Of a stretch of 64,000 nt of DNA, positions 33,693 to 46,486 are shown in pieces. The notes beneath the pieces are model-generated. The model saw nothing but the letters and a program-made list of their open reading frames with translations, was not told where the DNA came from and made no database searches. The translations under genes and the position numbers were made by a program. The stretch is from NCBI RefSeq assembly GCF_001949145.1, contig NW_019091748.1, forward strand, positions 45,684-109,683, read 5' to 3'. Source of the DNA: Acanthaster planci. Taxonomy: Eukaryota; Echinodermata; Asteroidea; Valvatida; Acanthasteridae. The number at the start of each line of letters is the position of its first letter. Positions within the stretch are counted from its first letter, which is position 1.

Positions 33693-35639
33693 CTGGTGGA
33701 TGACAAAAGTGAAGGTCGAATGAATGGGATGCAAAAGTTACAAACAGTAGTCTAAGGTAGAATGTAGGTACTTTTTCAATTGCATTGCAATTAGTATCTA
33801 AAGCCCTTTGAAAAGGCATTGTTTCAGCTGTCCAAAATTTTCATTCATTGTGTAGTGCGAATCTCCACACTCAGAGAAAAGCTTTCATATCATTCCGAGA
33901 AAACCTCGTTTTTCTGTGCTCGCAGACTAATCACTTGTTGTCAACATTTCATGTTCTTCGATGGCGCATTATTGTGTTAATACATGGCAGTAAGCCAACA
34001 AGTAACCCATATGTAACTGTTTTGGCTCTAGACAAATCCGACGAGACGCCAGTCCGAGGGGCCGTTTACATTTGTGCAGCTGTCCCAACCTGAGCGCGCA
34101 CGCGCGTTTCGGTAATAGACCACGTATGGCCATGCCCCTCATTTAGTTGGTGTGCATGCGCACTGAATCGCATTATAGCCGCAGAAGCCAGTAAAATGGC
34201 TTTTGACTCAGGCTGGTAGACCCCCAAAGTAATCGATCAACATGAAGTTCAGATAGGTTGTTTGCCCCTCATTTCCATACTGATTAGAATTTAAACACTC
34301 AAAGTCCCTTTTGCTAACTTGTACACTATGAATATCCATATTTTTCTGCCAAATCTTTGCCCGTCTTTGTCACGTACCTCCAAAGTAACAGAGTCAGAAG
34401 TTGGAAGAGAAGCCCTTACATTTCTCTACTTGTGAATGGTGAGAAATATCATCAACATTCTAATGAGAAAGTATCATACAAGAAGGAAACCGTATGGATG
34501 GAAACGGAAAGACAACAAATATATTTTTTTTTAAAAAGTCGAAAATCAAAAATACCTATACGTACGGGACTTTTGCAAAACATCAGGCGTCGCCTACTCC
34601 GCAACATTTTCAAACGTTTCTGAGATTTTTTTTGAATGAGTGAATTTTCAGTTCACAATTTGAGCAGAGAAAATATAGACTGAATAGTGTCTTTGCCCTG
34701 CGTGACATCACAGCAACCTCGAACTCAGTTATTGGGAAAGTATGGACACTCGAACTTTCTTTAAAGTGCATCATTCAATATGTTTAACCCCACAAGAATT
34801 CCAAATTGTTTTCGAGCATCGAAGAAGAACATTAGGTACGTAGAAAGTGTGTCAAAATTCCAAACATGGAGAATTTGCTTATGGTCATATCTTCATGAAG
34901 TAATGCCTTAAAGCGTTAATGACATACATACAGTAATGTAAGTTGCGAGGAAGGTATGATATGGCGTATCCGTCTAATTAACATCAGCAAATGCGATAGT
35001 TAATTCTGATTTGTCAAACACACATTTTCATGTATTTTGTCGGATCAACTACCTTAGCATAAAATGGTAAAGGCAGGTAAACTGCGCAGATAAACCAATT
35101 TACCTTTGAGCCTGCTTAATGGGTCGGTGTTCATGTTTGTTTTCCATGATAAAGAAAGTCTCCAGTAGAGAAGGGTTAAAGAACTACTGTTAGTTCTACT
35201 GCCAAAACTGGTGCATGGCTGTTGTGTAAAGTCATTTGCGACGGTTATCTTGAATAAAATGTTAAGTTGCCATAGGGAACCAAATTGTCACGTATTCGTG
35301 TTTCTAACAGTTCAGAATACCGGACCACTCTTTAGTACACGCGAGTTTGTTCGGACATTATTCCAAACTCTTTGCTTTGTAAATCTGGGATATTTGGTGT
35401 TGTAGCTTTATTGACGGACCGCGTAAGGGGCATGCAGTGCCCATGAGTTTTGAGAATACATACAGATGCATGTGCTTCGATCAAATCGGAGAGATTACAA
35501 GTCATGTAAATTTATTTTGCATGTACAAATATTGGTTCAGGTTGTTCAGTTGGGTTTGTGGTTTTTAATGTAAAACTATATGTGTAATCCTTGCTTCAGG
35601 AAAAGTTATAGTTTCTGACGAGAGTCTCGTACCTTTATG

Positions 35640-37070
35640 TCAAATTTGAAGAGAAACTGTGGACTGGTCATTCTTGTTTGCATAGACTTTTGTGTACACC
35701 ATGACCACAACCTCTTTGAGGAAGAAGTCTTTACTATCTTCCTTATCACCAAAGTGCTTGTTCTTCTCAGAGAGAAAGACAGTTCAGATCTTATTGCCAA
35801 CAAGGTCATATCGAGGGGCAGGGCAACGGGGACCACAGGCCCACCCCCAAAGGAGCAAAACTCTGGGCAATAATGCCATTTTCATTCCAAAAGCTGTATA
35901 ACCCCTGAAATTGTAGCCTCAACTCTCATAAAGGTAATAAAACATTTCATGTGAGAATTGTTTTTAAAACGTGTGCCCTCCACCCCCTCATAAAAACGGT
36001 TTTGGATCTGCCATTGATCACAATGCTTCAAAGTTAAATCGTCGTGCTATAGGGGTCTCCAAGAATATTCACCCAGCATGCAGCTGAAAATGAGACCAAA
36101 GACGATCGAGTCCACCAACAACACGCGAATCAACCAAGCACTCCCGAGAGCCAACACGGTGCCCATAATTAAACATTTGCCGCTCCACCCCATGGCTGAG
36201 AAAACATGCAATACTGATTTTCGAGCTGACGTAATCAGGATCGGTCTGCCGTAGGCGCATTTATTCTCTGGACCAGACTTCGTGCAATAGCATGGAAGTC
36301 AAACACGCCTACGCGTGTGCAGGCTGCAACACCCCTTCCGCTGTCAAGAACACGGGCTTGTACACAAACGAAGTACATGTACATGTATAATGTCTTTAGC
36401 TCCGCTGACGAACTGTTTCCACTGGTACCCACCACTCTCGCGTGGCACTAGGATCGAAGGGCTTGTCTATTTCACAGTATTTCATTGAAAAAACCACAGA
36501 CGGGCCATGTGCTTCCTAAATCACAATGAAACTGATGATTACATTCAATGAACATAATGAATGGCTATCCCCCGTCCAAAAACAGATTCACGCCACTGCT
36601 TGCCAACTTTTGATTTGCAGCGTTTACTGCCAGTTGGTCTCGTTTTCAGCTAGAGTCAGGCATGGAAAGTGTTTCACTCAAATGAAAATCTGTACCCCCA
36701 CCGAATATGAGACAGACAATATTAACAGATCGATACCCCACAGTTAGTTTTTTTTTGGAATAAAAGACTGTGCCTTTAATCAAGTACGACCCTAGGGGAG
36801 TGGCTACCGCCACAACCATAGATGCATGATTTCAAACTGCGGCCATAGACCTTTCACTAATAAATTCATAATAACGGGATTTTCAGAAGAAAAATCTGAA
36901 CAAAGCCTGAAAACCTGACCGAAAATGATAAAAATTACACCCCTTTACATTTTCATTGGCTCGCTCACTCTTCTTGCCGCCACGGTCATTTTTGCGCATG
37001 CTTGCATAATTATGAACCATTTAGTGGAAAGAGATAGCACCTTTGTTGTCTGTCAGCTGCATCTTACTTT
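35640..37070. repeat. Second duplicated block, copy 1 (partner 41830-43560)
   Basis: Shared stretches in order: TTGTGTACACCAT and TGAGGAAGAAGT (35690-35740 against 41830-41870); the GHDC first-exon block (36060-36270 against 42225-42440); and ACATTTTCA-x-TG...GCGCATG near 36950-37000 against 43465-43520. The blocks are colinear and diverged by substitutions and small gaps. Confidence 0.65.
36073..36193 (-). pseudogene. Candidate first exon of GHDC copy A
   Basis: From ATG at 36193 to donor CTGG|GTGAAT. 40 codons plus one base, the phase needed to join exon 2, whose acceptor is followed by GA TTG. It encodes a hydrophobic start with GTVLALGSAWLIRVLL and FGLIFSCML. The next exon continues LL-rich, giving an N-terminal membrane anchor or signal as in vertebrate GHDC. 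A second version at 42234-42351 keeps frame and donor, which supports coding origin. Confidence 0.5.
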
Positions 37071-37099
37071 GCATCACTGGCTTTCACCCATCTCCTAAA

Positions 37100-39300
37100 T
37101 CTCTCGCGTCTCGCTTGGTACACCATTTCAGCTAGCGGGCTAAATTACGTGACGGGGTGGTGCCTACACCGCACCACTGGGCGGATGAGCTGCTTCTAAA
37201 CAGCCAACGGCTAGGGCGAAAGAGGTTTCTGTCGGACTCAACGTCTAGGTGTAAAGGAGTAAACCTTCGGGCCCCTAAGGCGGACCGTTGTCTTGGACAC
37301 ATTGTTTCGGCAGCTCCTGCAGCCAAGCTGGTGCCAAACGTCATGTTCAGCATTCCTTTGGGTCCCAACAGCAAGGCCGGAAGGGGACCCGGACGTTTTG
37401 GCAACCCAGGATGTCTGTATTTTTGCCCAGGCTTGCACCCTGGAGAAGCCACTCCAGCCTTGATTTCGAGTAAGGAAACAACATGGAAGCTGACAGTTTA
37501 CGGGTCATAAGTCCCTCCCAGTTGGCGTATGGAATGGGGCGCCACGGGTCAGGTTCGACGGTGGGAGGGACCATCGTGTTCCACTGGCCGACAACCACCC
37601 GCCTTAAGCCGGGCAGCCCCTGGTCAAGACGGTGACGACCCGCCAACGTTTGCCTGCTTTAGTGGGTTCCCAAGGCTTAAAGTACACCTCAGACATGACA
37701 AATAGACAAAAAAAGTCTTCCGTTATTCGACTTGCAATTTGGAACGTGCGCACCATGTGCACGAGTGTTACTGGCGACTGTCAAGAGGTGGATGGCACCA
37801 GGAAAACAGCTATCATCGATAGAGAGCTTTCCAGACTCAACATCAGCATGGCTGGCATTCAAGAAACCAAGCTCCCCTCTAGTATCTCCCTTAAAAAGGA
37901 GAACTATATTTTCTGGAAGGGTAGGCAACCCAAGGAACCCCGCCAGTATGGAGTTGGCTTTGCCATCAAGAACACCCTTCTAGCTTCGGTAGAGCCCCCT
38001 TCTGGAGGCACCTAGCGCCTGCTCTCCATCCGTCTCAGCGCTGCTTGGGGCCCTGTTAACATCCTCTCCGTGTATGCCCGCACCCTCACCTCATCAGAAA
38101 AAACAAAGGACCAGTTTTTATAGGCAGCTTGATGATCTGATCAAAGGTTCTTTAAAAGATGAGTCTTTATTTCTCTTCGGCGATTTCAATGCCCGGGTGG
38201 GCGCGGATCATGAGGCATGGCCTACTTGCCTTGGGCCCTGATGGGCCTTGCTGTGAAAGGGGCCACTCCCTAGATTCTCTTTCAGACAGGAAGCTCTTTA
38301 ACCTAGCTCGCCTGCGGTCTTTCAAGAACAAGGTGAGGTCGGTTCTTGTCAGAGAGATGCTTTGCGCCGACGATGTAGCCCTTGTGACCCATTCTGACGA
38401 CGCCCCTCCAGAGGTTGAGTGACCGCTTCGCCAACGCCAAGTAGTTTGGGCTTATTACAAGCCTGTAGAAACATTTGCGTACAAGGTATCAGTGCTGTCC
38501 CCTCCATTAATATGGACAACGTCGCCCTTGTAGTCGTGGACAACTTCTACCTATCTGGGTTCGACTGTCAGCAATAACCTGTCACTCGATATTGAACTCA
38601 ACAGACGGCCTGGGAAGGCAAACACCATCACGAGGCTGACCAAGAGGGTATGGGAAAACAAAGCTCTGAGGGAACACACAAAGATCCGAGTCTACTAGGC
38701 TTGTGTTCTCAGTACCTTACTCTATGGTAGTGAGTCCCGGACTAACTACATGAGACAGGAGCACCAGCTTTAAACCTTCCACATGCGGTACCTCAAGCGC
38801 ATACCTGGAATTAGCTGGCAGTACCACATCTCTCATAGTTACATTCTACAGTGTGCCAAAACCCCCAGTATGTACTCTCTGCATAGCCTACGGCGCCTAC
38901 GCTGGCTAAGATACATCCAGCGTATACCGAACGGGAGGCTGTCGAAGGACATCCTGTAGGGCGAGCTGGCATCCGGCACCAGACGTGTCGGCCGCCCCTT
39001 ACTCCAATTGACAGACACCTTCAAGTGTGATTTGAAGGCCTGCAATATCTCCCAACACAGTTGGGAGATACAAGCTGTAAACCGAGGTGCCTGGCGCCAG
39101 ACAGTCCTCAAAGGCGTCGGAGAGGCGGACGTGAGCAGATGCCAGCTCGCAGCAGAGAAGAGGGCAAGCAGAAAGTACGCTGCAGTAACCCCTGCCACCC
39201 AATCGTACACGGAATGCCAGTCGAGCATTAGTCTGCAGAGTCACAGCAGACGCTGCCACAACTCAACACTCCAAAGGTGCTTTTAGAATGGTCTCCCGAG
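37100..39300 (+). pseudogene. Non-LTR retrotransposon remnant, endonuclease joined to RT tail
   Basis: 37632-38015 holds an APE-type endonuclease start (LAIWNVRTMCTSVT, MAGIQETKLPSS, GVGFAIKNTLL) and stops at TAG. Its later part (LFGDFNARVGADHEAWPT type motif) appears in another frame near 38155-38220. At about 38262 it runs straight into the RT end: KLFNLARLRSFKNKVRSVLV, then EMLCADDVALVTHSDD (YADD-box region). The carboxyl region follows to about 39280 (YLKRIPGISW, RWLRYIQRIPNGRLSKD). The RT fingers and first catalytic Asp are gone. Stops and shifts make it dead. It ends near TGGTCTCCCGAGACTGA, a 3' end type usual for this family. The clade (RTE or relative) is not settled. Confidence 0.75.
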
Positions 39301-39339
39301 ACTGAGCTGCCAATACTGATGAAAAGGTCTATTCGTTTC

Positions 39340-39535
39340 TTAAGTGTGACGTCACTTCAGTTTAAACCACGCCCACTGGACATGCACTGCACATAGAGTT
39401 ACATGCATTGATCGCCGATTACATGGAACCGGAAGTTAACGCACTATTGCAGCGATCGTCCAATGGGAGCCTGCAAATCCTTGCGCGTCCGCCTCTGTGA
39501 CGAAGTCACTTACGAACCGGATGGGGCACGGTCTC
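39340..39535 (+). repeat. Short dispersed repeat, copy 1
   Basis: About 190 bases from CACTTCAGTTTAAACCACGCCCA to ACTTACGAACCGGATGGGG. It matches 49665-49858 in the same orientation (shared ATAGAGTTAC.TGCATTG, ATCGTCCAATGGGAGCCTG). A rearranged piece lies at 15890-15945. Confidence 0.75.
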
Positions 39536-41470
39536 ACGCTCAGTAATCATCGGCCGTAATTGAGTGACCAGATTTGACTCGATGTTTCAAAACCACGTTA
39601 TCACCTACTGATTTTTTTGCATAGCTTAAGTATCAAAGATTCCACTCAGTTGTACATGACTGGATACTTAGTTGGTCTTACTTGGGAAAATTATGAAAAC
39701 GGCATAAACAACGTAATTAAAAATGTTTTCATTAGATTCCATTTCTTAAAATCGTGTGTGCGGTCCAATCCGTTGCTAAACCCACGGTTTGATTGTGCTT
39801 ATTATATGATTTTAATACATGTACATCTGGTTTTGAAATAATAAAAAAAATTAAAATCTCGAACACGTATTGGACCCATTTTTAACATAATATTCACGCA
39901 AGGGTGAGATTTCTCAGCTTTTAGCTGATTTCAGCTTTTTGTGTTTTGGAGTTCAGCTATTTTTCCTCACTGGCTGTGTACAAAAGTATAGGAGATTTTT
40001 ACAGTTCAGCTTCTTTATGCATTTTTCATTTTTTCAGCTGTTTTCATCATTGGTCAGTCTCACCCCTGTTCATGCCTTATTCGCCGCCAGTCCTACCAAG
40101 TAACCAATGTATCCCACGTTTTGGTATGTGCACTTCAAATTGGCACTGACAGATTGTTAACCTTTAGATTATCTTGGGGTTTTACTGACAGATTGCACTG
40201 GAAGAGAAGACTTTTGCGCTGGGAATTTAATGTTTTACACAGATGTGTTAATTTACACTTCAGTAAATATTGCTTATTGTTTTATTTTACACGGAAAAAG
40301 GTATAAATAGGATTTTCCACAGACATAGTTTCTCTATGCCAACTATACATTGGACTTTATAATGTAATTAAAAGTCTAATCGTAATTACTACTCGTTAAT
40401 GTCTACTTTTCGTTGAAGATTAAGTATACAGCAAAACAGATTGATGTTGATCCATCCATGAAGTTCATGTATAGAATATTCAATTACAATCAATGGAACC
40501 TTTCTCTTTTTGATCCTTTTGTGTGGGTGTGTGTTCTGCGCACGTGTTCTGTACGTAAATCCGCACATTAGACAATATCGTGTTCAGCCAGTGAAGTATA
40601 ATTGCCCCCTAAATATTAAAGGTTTTCCATTTAAAAGAAAGATATTTATTTTCAAAATAAAAATATAAATAATAAGAAGCGTAGAAGTATCCTTGTAAAA
40701 GCACATTGGTGACTTGGAAGAATCAGCAAGAAAGTTTTTTAAGACAACTCTGCAAACTTTCCATTTCAAATACTCATATACATGTAATAAAGATTTCAAT
40801 ATTCACATATGTTTTAAGGCATGCTCTGTTTAGCTTTACGATCACAGACTTTAAATTACGTTATGAAGTCAAATGATGCCAACATCTGTATGGAATTTCG
40901 TGAAGTGACCTGGTAATGTGTCATTGTTTCTCTCTCATTCATTAATAGTCATTTTTTTCTGTAAAGATAAAACAATTGGCATATTTCATAACATTTTCAC
41001 CAACACATCACCTACATAAAATTTTCAGCGCGATAAATGCCAGACATTGCTTTACTCTTCCATTACCATTCCATTACCATTTTAATGAAACTTAAGGCCA
41101 ATAGGAAACGCACTTTGCCCGAAATAGCCAAATTTGAGGTAACGAGGTCAACTTCACAGTGAAATAAGCGGCCAATTTTGCATGCAAATTATCAGATCAA
41201 TAAGCTTGATATCAATTCGCCATTTTCAGGAGGCTTATTTTATTTTGTGAGACCATGAGGTATTTAAATATCAAGTTTGTCTGTAGTCGGTATAATAATG
41301 GTGTACTACAGTGTATTATAAAGGCCTGTAAATTTTTCAAGTATTCACTAACGATACTGCAATGTTTAAATGGTTTTCAGTCCAAGATGCCCCTGAACCT
41401 TTTCACTTACTTGAGATTATTCCATACTTGATTTTTCCACACTATGATTTTGTTATCAAAGCACTGAGCA
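39536..41470. other. AT-rich intergenic DNA, no gene seen
   Basis: Only short, feature-free open frames on both strands. No repeat family recognised apart from a tandem CATTACCATTC (about 41060-41080). Confidence 0.4.
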
Positions 41471-41474
41471 AAAA

Positions 41475-41567
41475 GTGTTTATCAATATATACGTCGGGTA
41501 AGGGCTAAATCCGTTTTATAAATTAACATCTGCCCAATGCAAAAAAAATACATCTTGAAAAAAGAGA
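41475..41567. repeat. Remnant of the tRNA-bearing MITE, ends joined
   Basis: GTTTATCAATATATACGTCG and GGTAAGGGCTAAATCC match the reversed left end of the MITE at 16329. Directly after, TGCAAAAAAAATACATCTTG matches the reversed right end at about 16570. The two ends now abut, so the middle with the tRNA-like part is lost or two copies met head to head. Confidence 0.5.
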
Positions 41568-41829
41568 CATTTCCCTCACAAAAGCGCCCAAATACACATG
41601 CTATTGTCAAATTGGAAGGATTTTAGTCATATTTACATATGAAACTATTCGTTTGGTTTGTTAGGTTCAGTTTGCATTTCAAAGTTACGTGTAAAAAACA
41701 ATTACGTAATCTTTACTTGAGGAAAAAGTGTATTTTCTGTCATGAATCTCATAACCTCATGACAATTCGCTGTGAAACTATGAAACCTGATTATTTGTAT
41801 CTTGGGAGGGTCATTCCTTTTTGTAGAGA

Positions 41830-43560
41830 ATATTGTGTACACCATCAGGCAGACCCCTCTCTGAGGAAGAAGTGTTTAGTCTGAGAAGCCTGAGACGATG
41901 GTCAGAAAAACAGTTAAGATCTAGTTACAACCAAGGGCGAGTCCAGGGGGGCCAACAGAGGGTCATCCCCTGCCGCAAAAGAAGGGCCATTTCTTTGGGG
42001 GAACGATAAGAGATACCATGCTTTTTATCTATTTCATTTCCCTCCAGGTTCCAAAGCGTGTAAAAAAATCTTTACACGTAGCTTCATCCCTCAGAAAGGA
42101 CACATTACCGGGAAAAACGTCAAAACATTTATCTCCCCCGAAAAAACGTTTGCGCCCCTCCCCTCCAAAAAGTGGTTTTGGATCAGAGTAATAACTGTAT
42201 CGTCCACATAAGACGTACCCCCAGAACACTCACCCAACATGCAGTTGAAAATGAGACCAAATTCGGCCGACTCCGTCAACGCGCGAATCAACCAAGCACC
42301 CGCGAGAACCAACACGGTGCCTGAAATTCTGCATCTGCCACTCCACTCCATTGCTGAGAAAAGATGCTGGGCTCAGTAGCCTATCTGCCTGATTTTCGAG
42401 TTGAGGTAACTCAGGGATCAGCTCTATGCGCGTTTTATTCTGTAGAAAAGTGGACGAACACGCATGTGCGTACGCGGGCTGTGTGACACCCTCATGACAC
42501 CCCACCCCTGCTATCTAGATCACCAGCATGCACAGAAACGCAGAATATTAGCGGTGAGCTGCGCGTGCGCTGGCAGAAAGAACTTCACTGGTTGTGTTTA
42601 ATACAAATATCGCGAGTATCCTAAAGGAAAGCAAATAAGCAGCAAGAAAATGTCTTTTAATTTGTTGTCAGCAAACTGAGGCGCGGAATTAATTCCCCAC
42701 TGAAGTATACCGCCGATTATGACTGTGATGCTCTCTGCCAATCAGACAATACACATTAAGGAGGACACCTGAAAATATAGATTGCCGATATAAATCTCAA
42801 ACAAAAAATGGGATTTTCAATAAGTAACTAATTGATTAAATGAATAGGGATAATCTGTATTTTGAAAAACTTTATTACAACCTCTATTATTTAGTGTAGT
42901 CTTGAGATGAGACTATTAGCAATATACAGCTTACGCTGCATTGCTTCACTCTATCAGCAACTTGAACGCACTGACCAATGTCGCCTTGCAGTGCGCAAGC
43001 CAATGCCACGTTACATGAACGCTGTGAGCAACGCTTTTCCAGTGTTGCCATATAATAACATGAGACTTACGCTGGACCCCAGTCGCACTGCACAATGTTG
43101 CACTGACTAAACATAACATCGAACTGCATAGCCCAGTATTCCTGTAGTGACACGGTCCGCATGCACAAAGCACCGCGGCCCCAGCCCAAATTTACTACAA
43201 TGCACCTGCAAGTGAACGGCTGGACTGCCCAACCTGTGTTCTGCCAGACGCAGACATACCGCCCTTGCCTGGCATAATATAGCTGGATGCAAAACGCAAG
43301 AGCACCAATAACTTCCGTCTTAACAGCTTCACTGCCACTTGCAAGAACTTAACACACTCGCATTTATCACGCACAGAAATAGACACTTCCACTCGTAAAT
43401 TCTAATTATGTGAAAAAAAGTGCAGAAGCTGAGAGAAAGTGAATTTGAAATTTGTGCCCCTGTACATTTTCAATGACCCACCCTAGCTTTTTGCCTCCAC
43501 ATGCCATTTATGCGCATGCGCACGTAAATAGAGTTTATGAGTGGAAGGGTCTATGAGCTC
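41830..43560. repeat. Second duplicated block, copy 2 (partner 35640-37070)
   Basis: Colinear with 35640-37070, including the candidate GHDC first exon. Copy 2 carries a CCGGGAAAAACG/CCCCGAAAAAACG segment not obvious in copy 1. Confidence 0.6.
42234..42351 (-). CDS. Second candidate GHDC first exon
   Basis: ATG at 42351, donor TTGG|GTGAGT, 39 codons plus one base: one codon shorter than the version at 36073-36193 but in the same phase. Encodes GTVLVLAGAWLIRALTE and FGLIFNCML. It lies between the two GH3 genes and upstream of copy A on this strand. It could be an alternative first exon for A or the leftover of a third gene copy. No first exon was found upstream of copy B. Confidence 0.45.
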
Positions 43561-44035
43561 CGCCCATCCTGCGTACGTCACAGGACGCGTACATTGTATA
43601 ATTTATTTCTAATATTTATCCAGGGTATAACGTATTCCCCATATGGTAGGTCTTCCACAAGGCCCTGACTTTGGTTATGTTAAAATTATATATACATAAA
43701 TAAAGATTAACAGAAAAATAAAAAACCATAAACAAAACAAACCCACCCCCCCAAAAAAAATCACACTTAATAAATTACAATTTAACTAAAAACCCAAACT
43801 GGTTCAAAAAGAAGACACGAAAACTGGTCTAAAATCATGTAAAATAATAAGAGATTGAAACAAACATTAACCCTAACAGTCCCAAATCCTCCAATTTCCA
43901 TACGATTTTACATACACCCTTGGGGGTTAGGGTTAAACGTTAAAAGTGAAAGATTGAATACAAGAAAACAATACACACCTTGAAAAGTACTGAAAATTAC
44001 ATACCTAAAAGTAAAAAGAAAACTCAGACATAAAA

Positions 44036-44931
44036 CTAAAAGAGGAATGCATTTAGTGCAGCCTTGAAACTCGTTAAAGTTTCTTCTGATTTTACAAATT
44101 GGTCAAGGTTATTCCAGACAGAAATAACAGTGACAAATGGGGAGTTATGCAAGCATTCAGTTCTTAGTTTTTGCATGATAAGTGAGTTCTGGGCATGTCT
44201 GGTATTGTAACCATGAGTCTGAATAGTCTGGGTAAATTCATCTGCCATGTATCCTGGTGCCAAGTTATTCAGACATTTAAAAATGAGCCCTGCACGATTA
44301 AAAATCAATCGTTTGTTCAAAGGCATTCATTTCAGCGCTTGGAACAGTTCAACAGATGGTGTATAATAACCCTTATTCAATATAATCCTTTCAGCCCGTT
44401 TTTGTTGCTTTTCAGGTTTAGCGGTGTGCATTTGGAATCTGCCGGACCAAATTTGGGAGCAATAATCTAGATGAGGTGAACGAAGGATTTTTGAAGTAAA
44501 TTTAGGTGTTCTTTGGGAATATGGCTTAACACGTCGAAGCATGCCTAACTTTAGGTAGGGCAGTTTTAGCAACTTATCAACTTGTTGTATCTAATTCAGC
44601 TCTTCGTCAATTAAAACACCAAGACACTTCGTAGCCTTGACCCGTTTGAAGACGTTACCATTAACCATAACATCAATTCTCAATATTATTTATTTTACGC
44701 CGAGATCCAATTAGCATTACCGTTATTTTTATCTACAGTTAGTACCATTTTATTAGCATCAATCCAATTCATCACGTGACATACCCCATTACTCAGTTTT
44801 TGTTTGAACTCGTCCACATGCCTTCCACTTACTGTAGGCGTAGTATCGTCAGCAAACATATCGATGGTTCAATCTGTAACTGAGTTAGGCAAAATGGATC
44901 ATTGTGGAACACCCATTTTCAAGTCCAGTGT
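44036..44931 (-). pseudogene. LINE ORF2, RT palm end and C-terminal domain
   Basis: Near 44906 GVPQ is followed by TGA and SIL, and the usual GPLLF-x-IY-INDL stretch is missing (about 36 bases). IDMFADDTTPT (catalytic Asp pair) lies near 44850. 44572-44327 and 44326-44036 carry the thumb and end (LIFNRAGLIFKCLNNLAPGY, HSPFVTVISVWNNLDQF, SFKAALNAFLF). Confidence 0.8.
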
Positions 44932-45747
44932 TCATGAGGTAGTGCCCTTAAAGAAAACTCTCTGCGTAAGTTTATCGAAGTACGATTTAAACCATTTAAA
45001 CGTCAGGTTCGAACAACCCAGTTTTCCTAACTTTACGAGTAGTACATGGTTATTAGTATCGAAAGCTTTTCTTAAATCAGTTAATGCTACGCCAGTCAAT
45101 TTACCCTCGTCAAGATTCTTTGACCAACAATTTACCAGTTTCACAAGAACAGTTGTGGTCGAATGCAGAGGCCTAAGGCCAGACTGGTTAGGGTGCAAGA
45201 GATCGTTTTCCGAAATAAACTGAAAAGGTTTATTATGCACGGCTCGTTCCAATAGTTTGCTTAACACAGGCAGCACTGAAATGGGTTGGTAATTATTAAG
45301 GCAAGATGCATCACCAGATTTATAAAGAGGCATGACCTTTGCACTCTTCCACGATTGAAGAACGATGCCTTTAGAAAGGGACAAATTAACGATGTGCGTC
45401 AAGGATTTAGTATCAATCGGACATGGAAATTTTAGAAGGCGAAAACCTAACTTTAACTTAACCTTTCTCGAGTTCATTTTCGAAATTTCATAGCTTACAA
45501 AACTTTCGGACACGGGCTCAAAGTTAAAAGCTACATCGTTATTAGACCTTGCGCAATTCGTAACAACTGGCTCACACCGGGGAACATGAGAAGTAATCTC
45601 AACAGCAGAGGAGATAAAATGTTGATTAACCCTAACAGTCCTCAGTCCTTCAACAGGTGAAGGGTGAGGACTCTCAGTGTTAAAGGCATTGGCTATGGCT
45701 GTCGATGAAATACAATCCTTATCATTGACCTTAACAGTATTGGGCAA
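44932..45747 (-). pseudogene. LINE ORF2, reverse transcriptase fingers and palm
   Basis: Open for 271 codons. WKSAKVMPLYKSGDASCLNN and YQPISVLPVLSKLLER are RT motifs 1-2, HPNQSGLRPLHSTTTVLVKL motif 2a, and VALTDLRKAFDTNNHVLLV motif A (usually D-LSKAFDT-DH, here with Arg and Asn changes). Confidence 0.85.
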
Positions 45748-45942
45748 AAAATTACCAGAACTTGGATTAATTTCATTCAGGTATTTTCAGAGGTCATACT
45801 TTCTTATGTACCCCTGCGAATGAACCCATGATAATAATCAGCCTGACATTTTGTAAGCATACGGTTAACCCTGTTTCGAAGCGCCTTACATTCAAGCCAT
45901 GCTTGAGAATCGTCTTTCTCGATTACAACCTTGTAAATATGA

Positions 45943-46456
45943 TCACGTTTTCCTCATCACTTGAACAACATCGTCAGTAATCCACGGACAAGCTTTTTTG
46001 CGAATTTTCTTGGTGCGAACACGTACATGTTGATCGACTGCATCCATAAACATATTAACCCATATGTCTAGGGCAGTATCAACACCAACTGTGTCAATAA
46101 GATCATCCCAAGGCATACCCCTTAAGTCGTTTTTAAATGCCTCCTCATCTAGGTGGTTAAAAGAACGATAAGTAACACAGTTATTTTGGTTATAAAAAGA
46201 TTTAAAGTTCGAGTTCAAACTTCTTAGTGCATAAATTAAAAAATGATCACTTATACTTGTAACTAAAAACCGCGAAATCATAAAAAAAATCTGATTTAGC
46301 TACAAAGATGAGATCAATAATCATTTTACTGTGGTTTGTCACCCTGGTGGGAGAGTTAATCAATTGAGTGAACCTACTAGATGAAGTAAGAGATTGTAAC
46401 TCACAGCATTGGTTATCAGTGATCGGAGTGAATAAAACCAGAATTGAAGTCACCAA
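45943..46456 (-). pseudogene. LINE ORF2, endonuclease C-terminal part
   Basis: Two overlapping frames: 46456-46247 (LINSPTRVTNHSKMIIDLIF, the T-R-x3-S-x-IDLI motif) and 46281-45943 (ISDHFLIYALR, the SDH catalytic motif). They are separated by a shift near 46260. Confidence 0.75.
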
Positions 46457-46486
46457 GCAGATTCCAGATGCTATTTTCAGCGGATA

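Larger units (their letters stand above)
30779..35540. repeat. Segmental duplication, unit A (partner 53738-56900)
   Basis: Besides the exons, the flanking non-coding DNA matches. Examples are GTGACATCACAGCAA near 34704/56101, AAACTGCGCAGATAAACCAA near 35078/56454, CATGTTTGTTTTCCATGATAA near 35132/56505, ATTCCAAACTCT near 35360/56713 and CATGCAAATTTATTTTGCATG-type sequence near 35505/56855. It is a tandem direct duplication with a period of about 21-23 kb. Confidence 0.8.
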
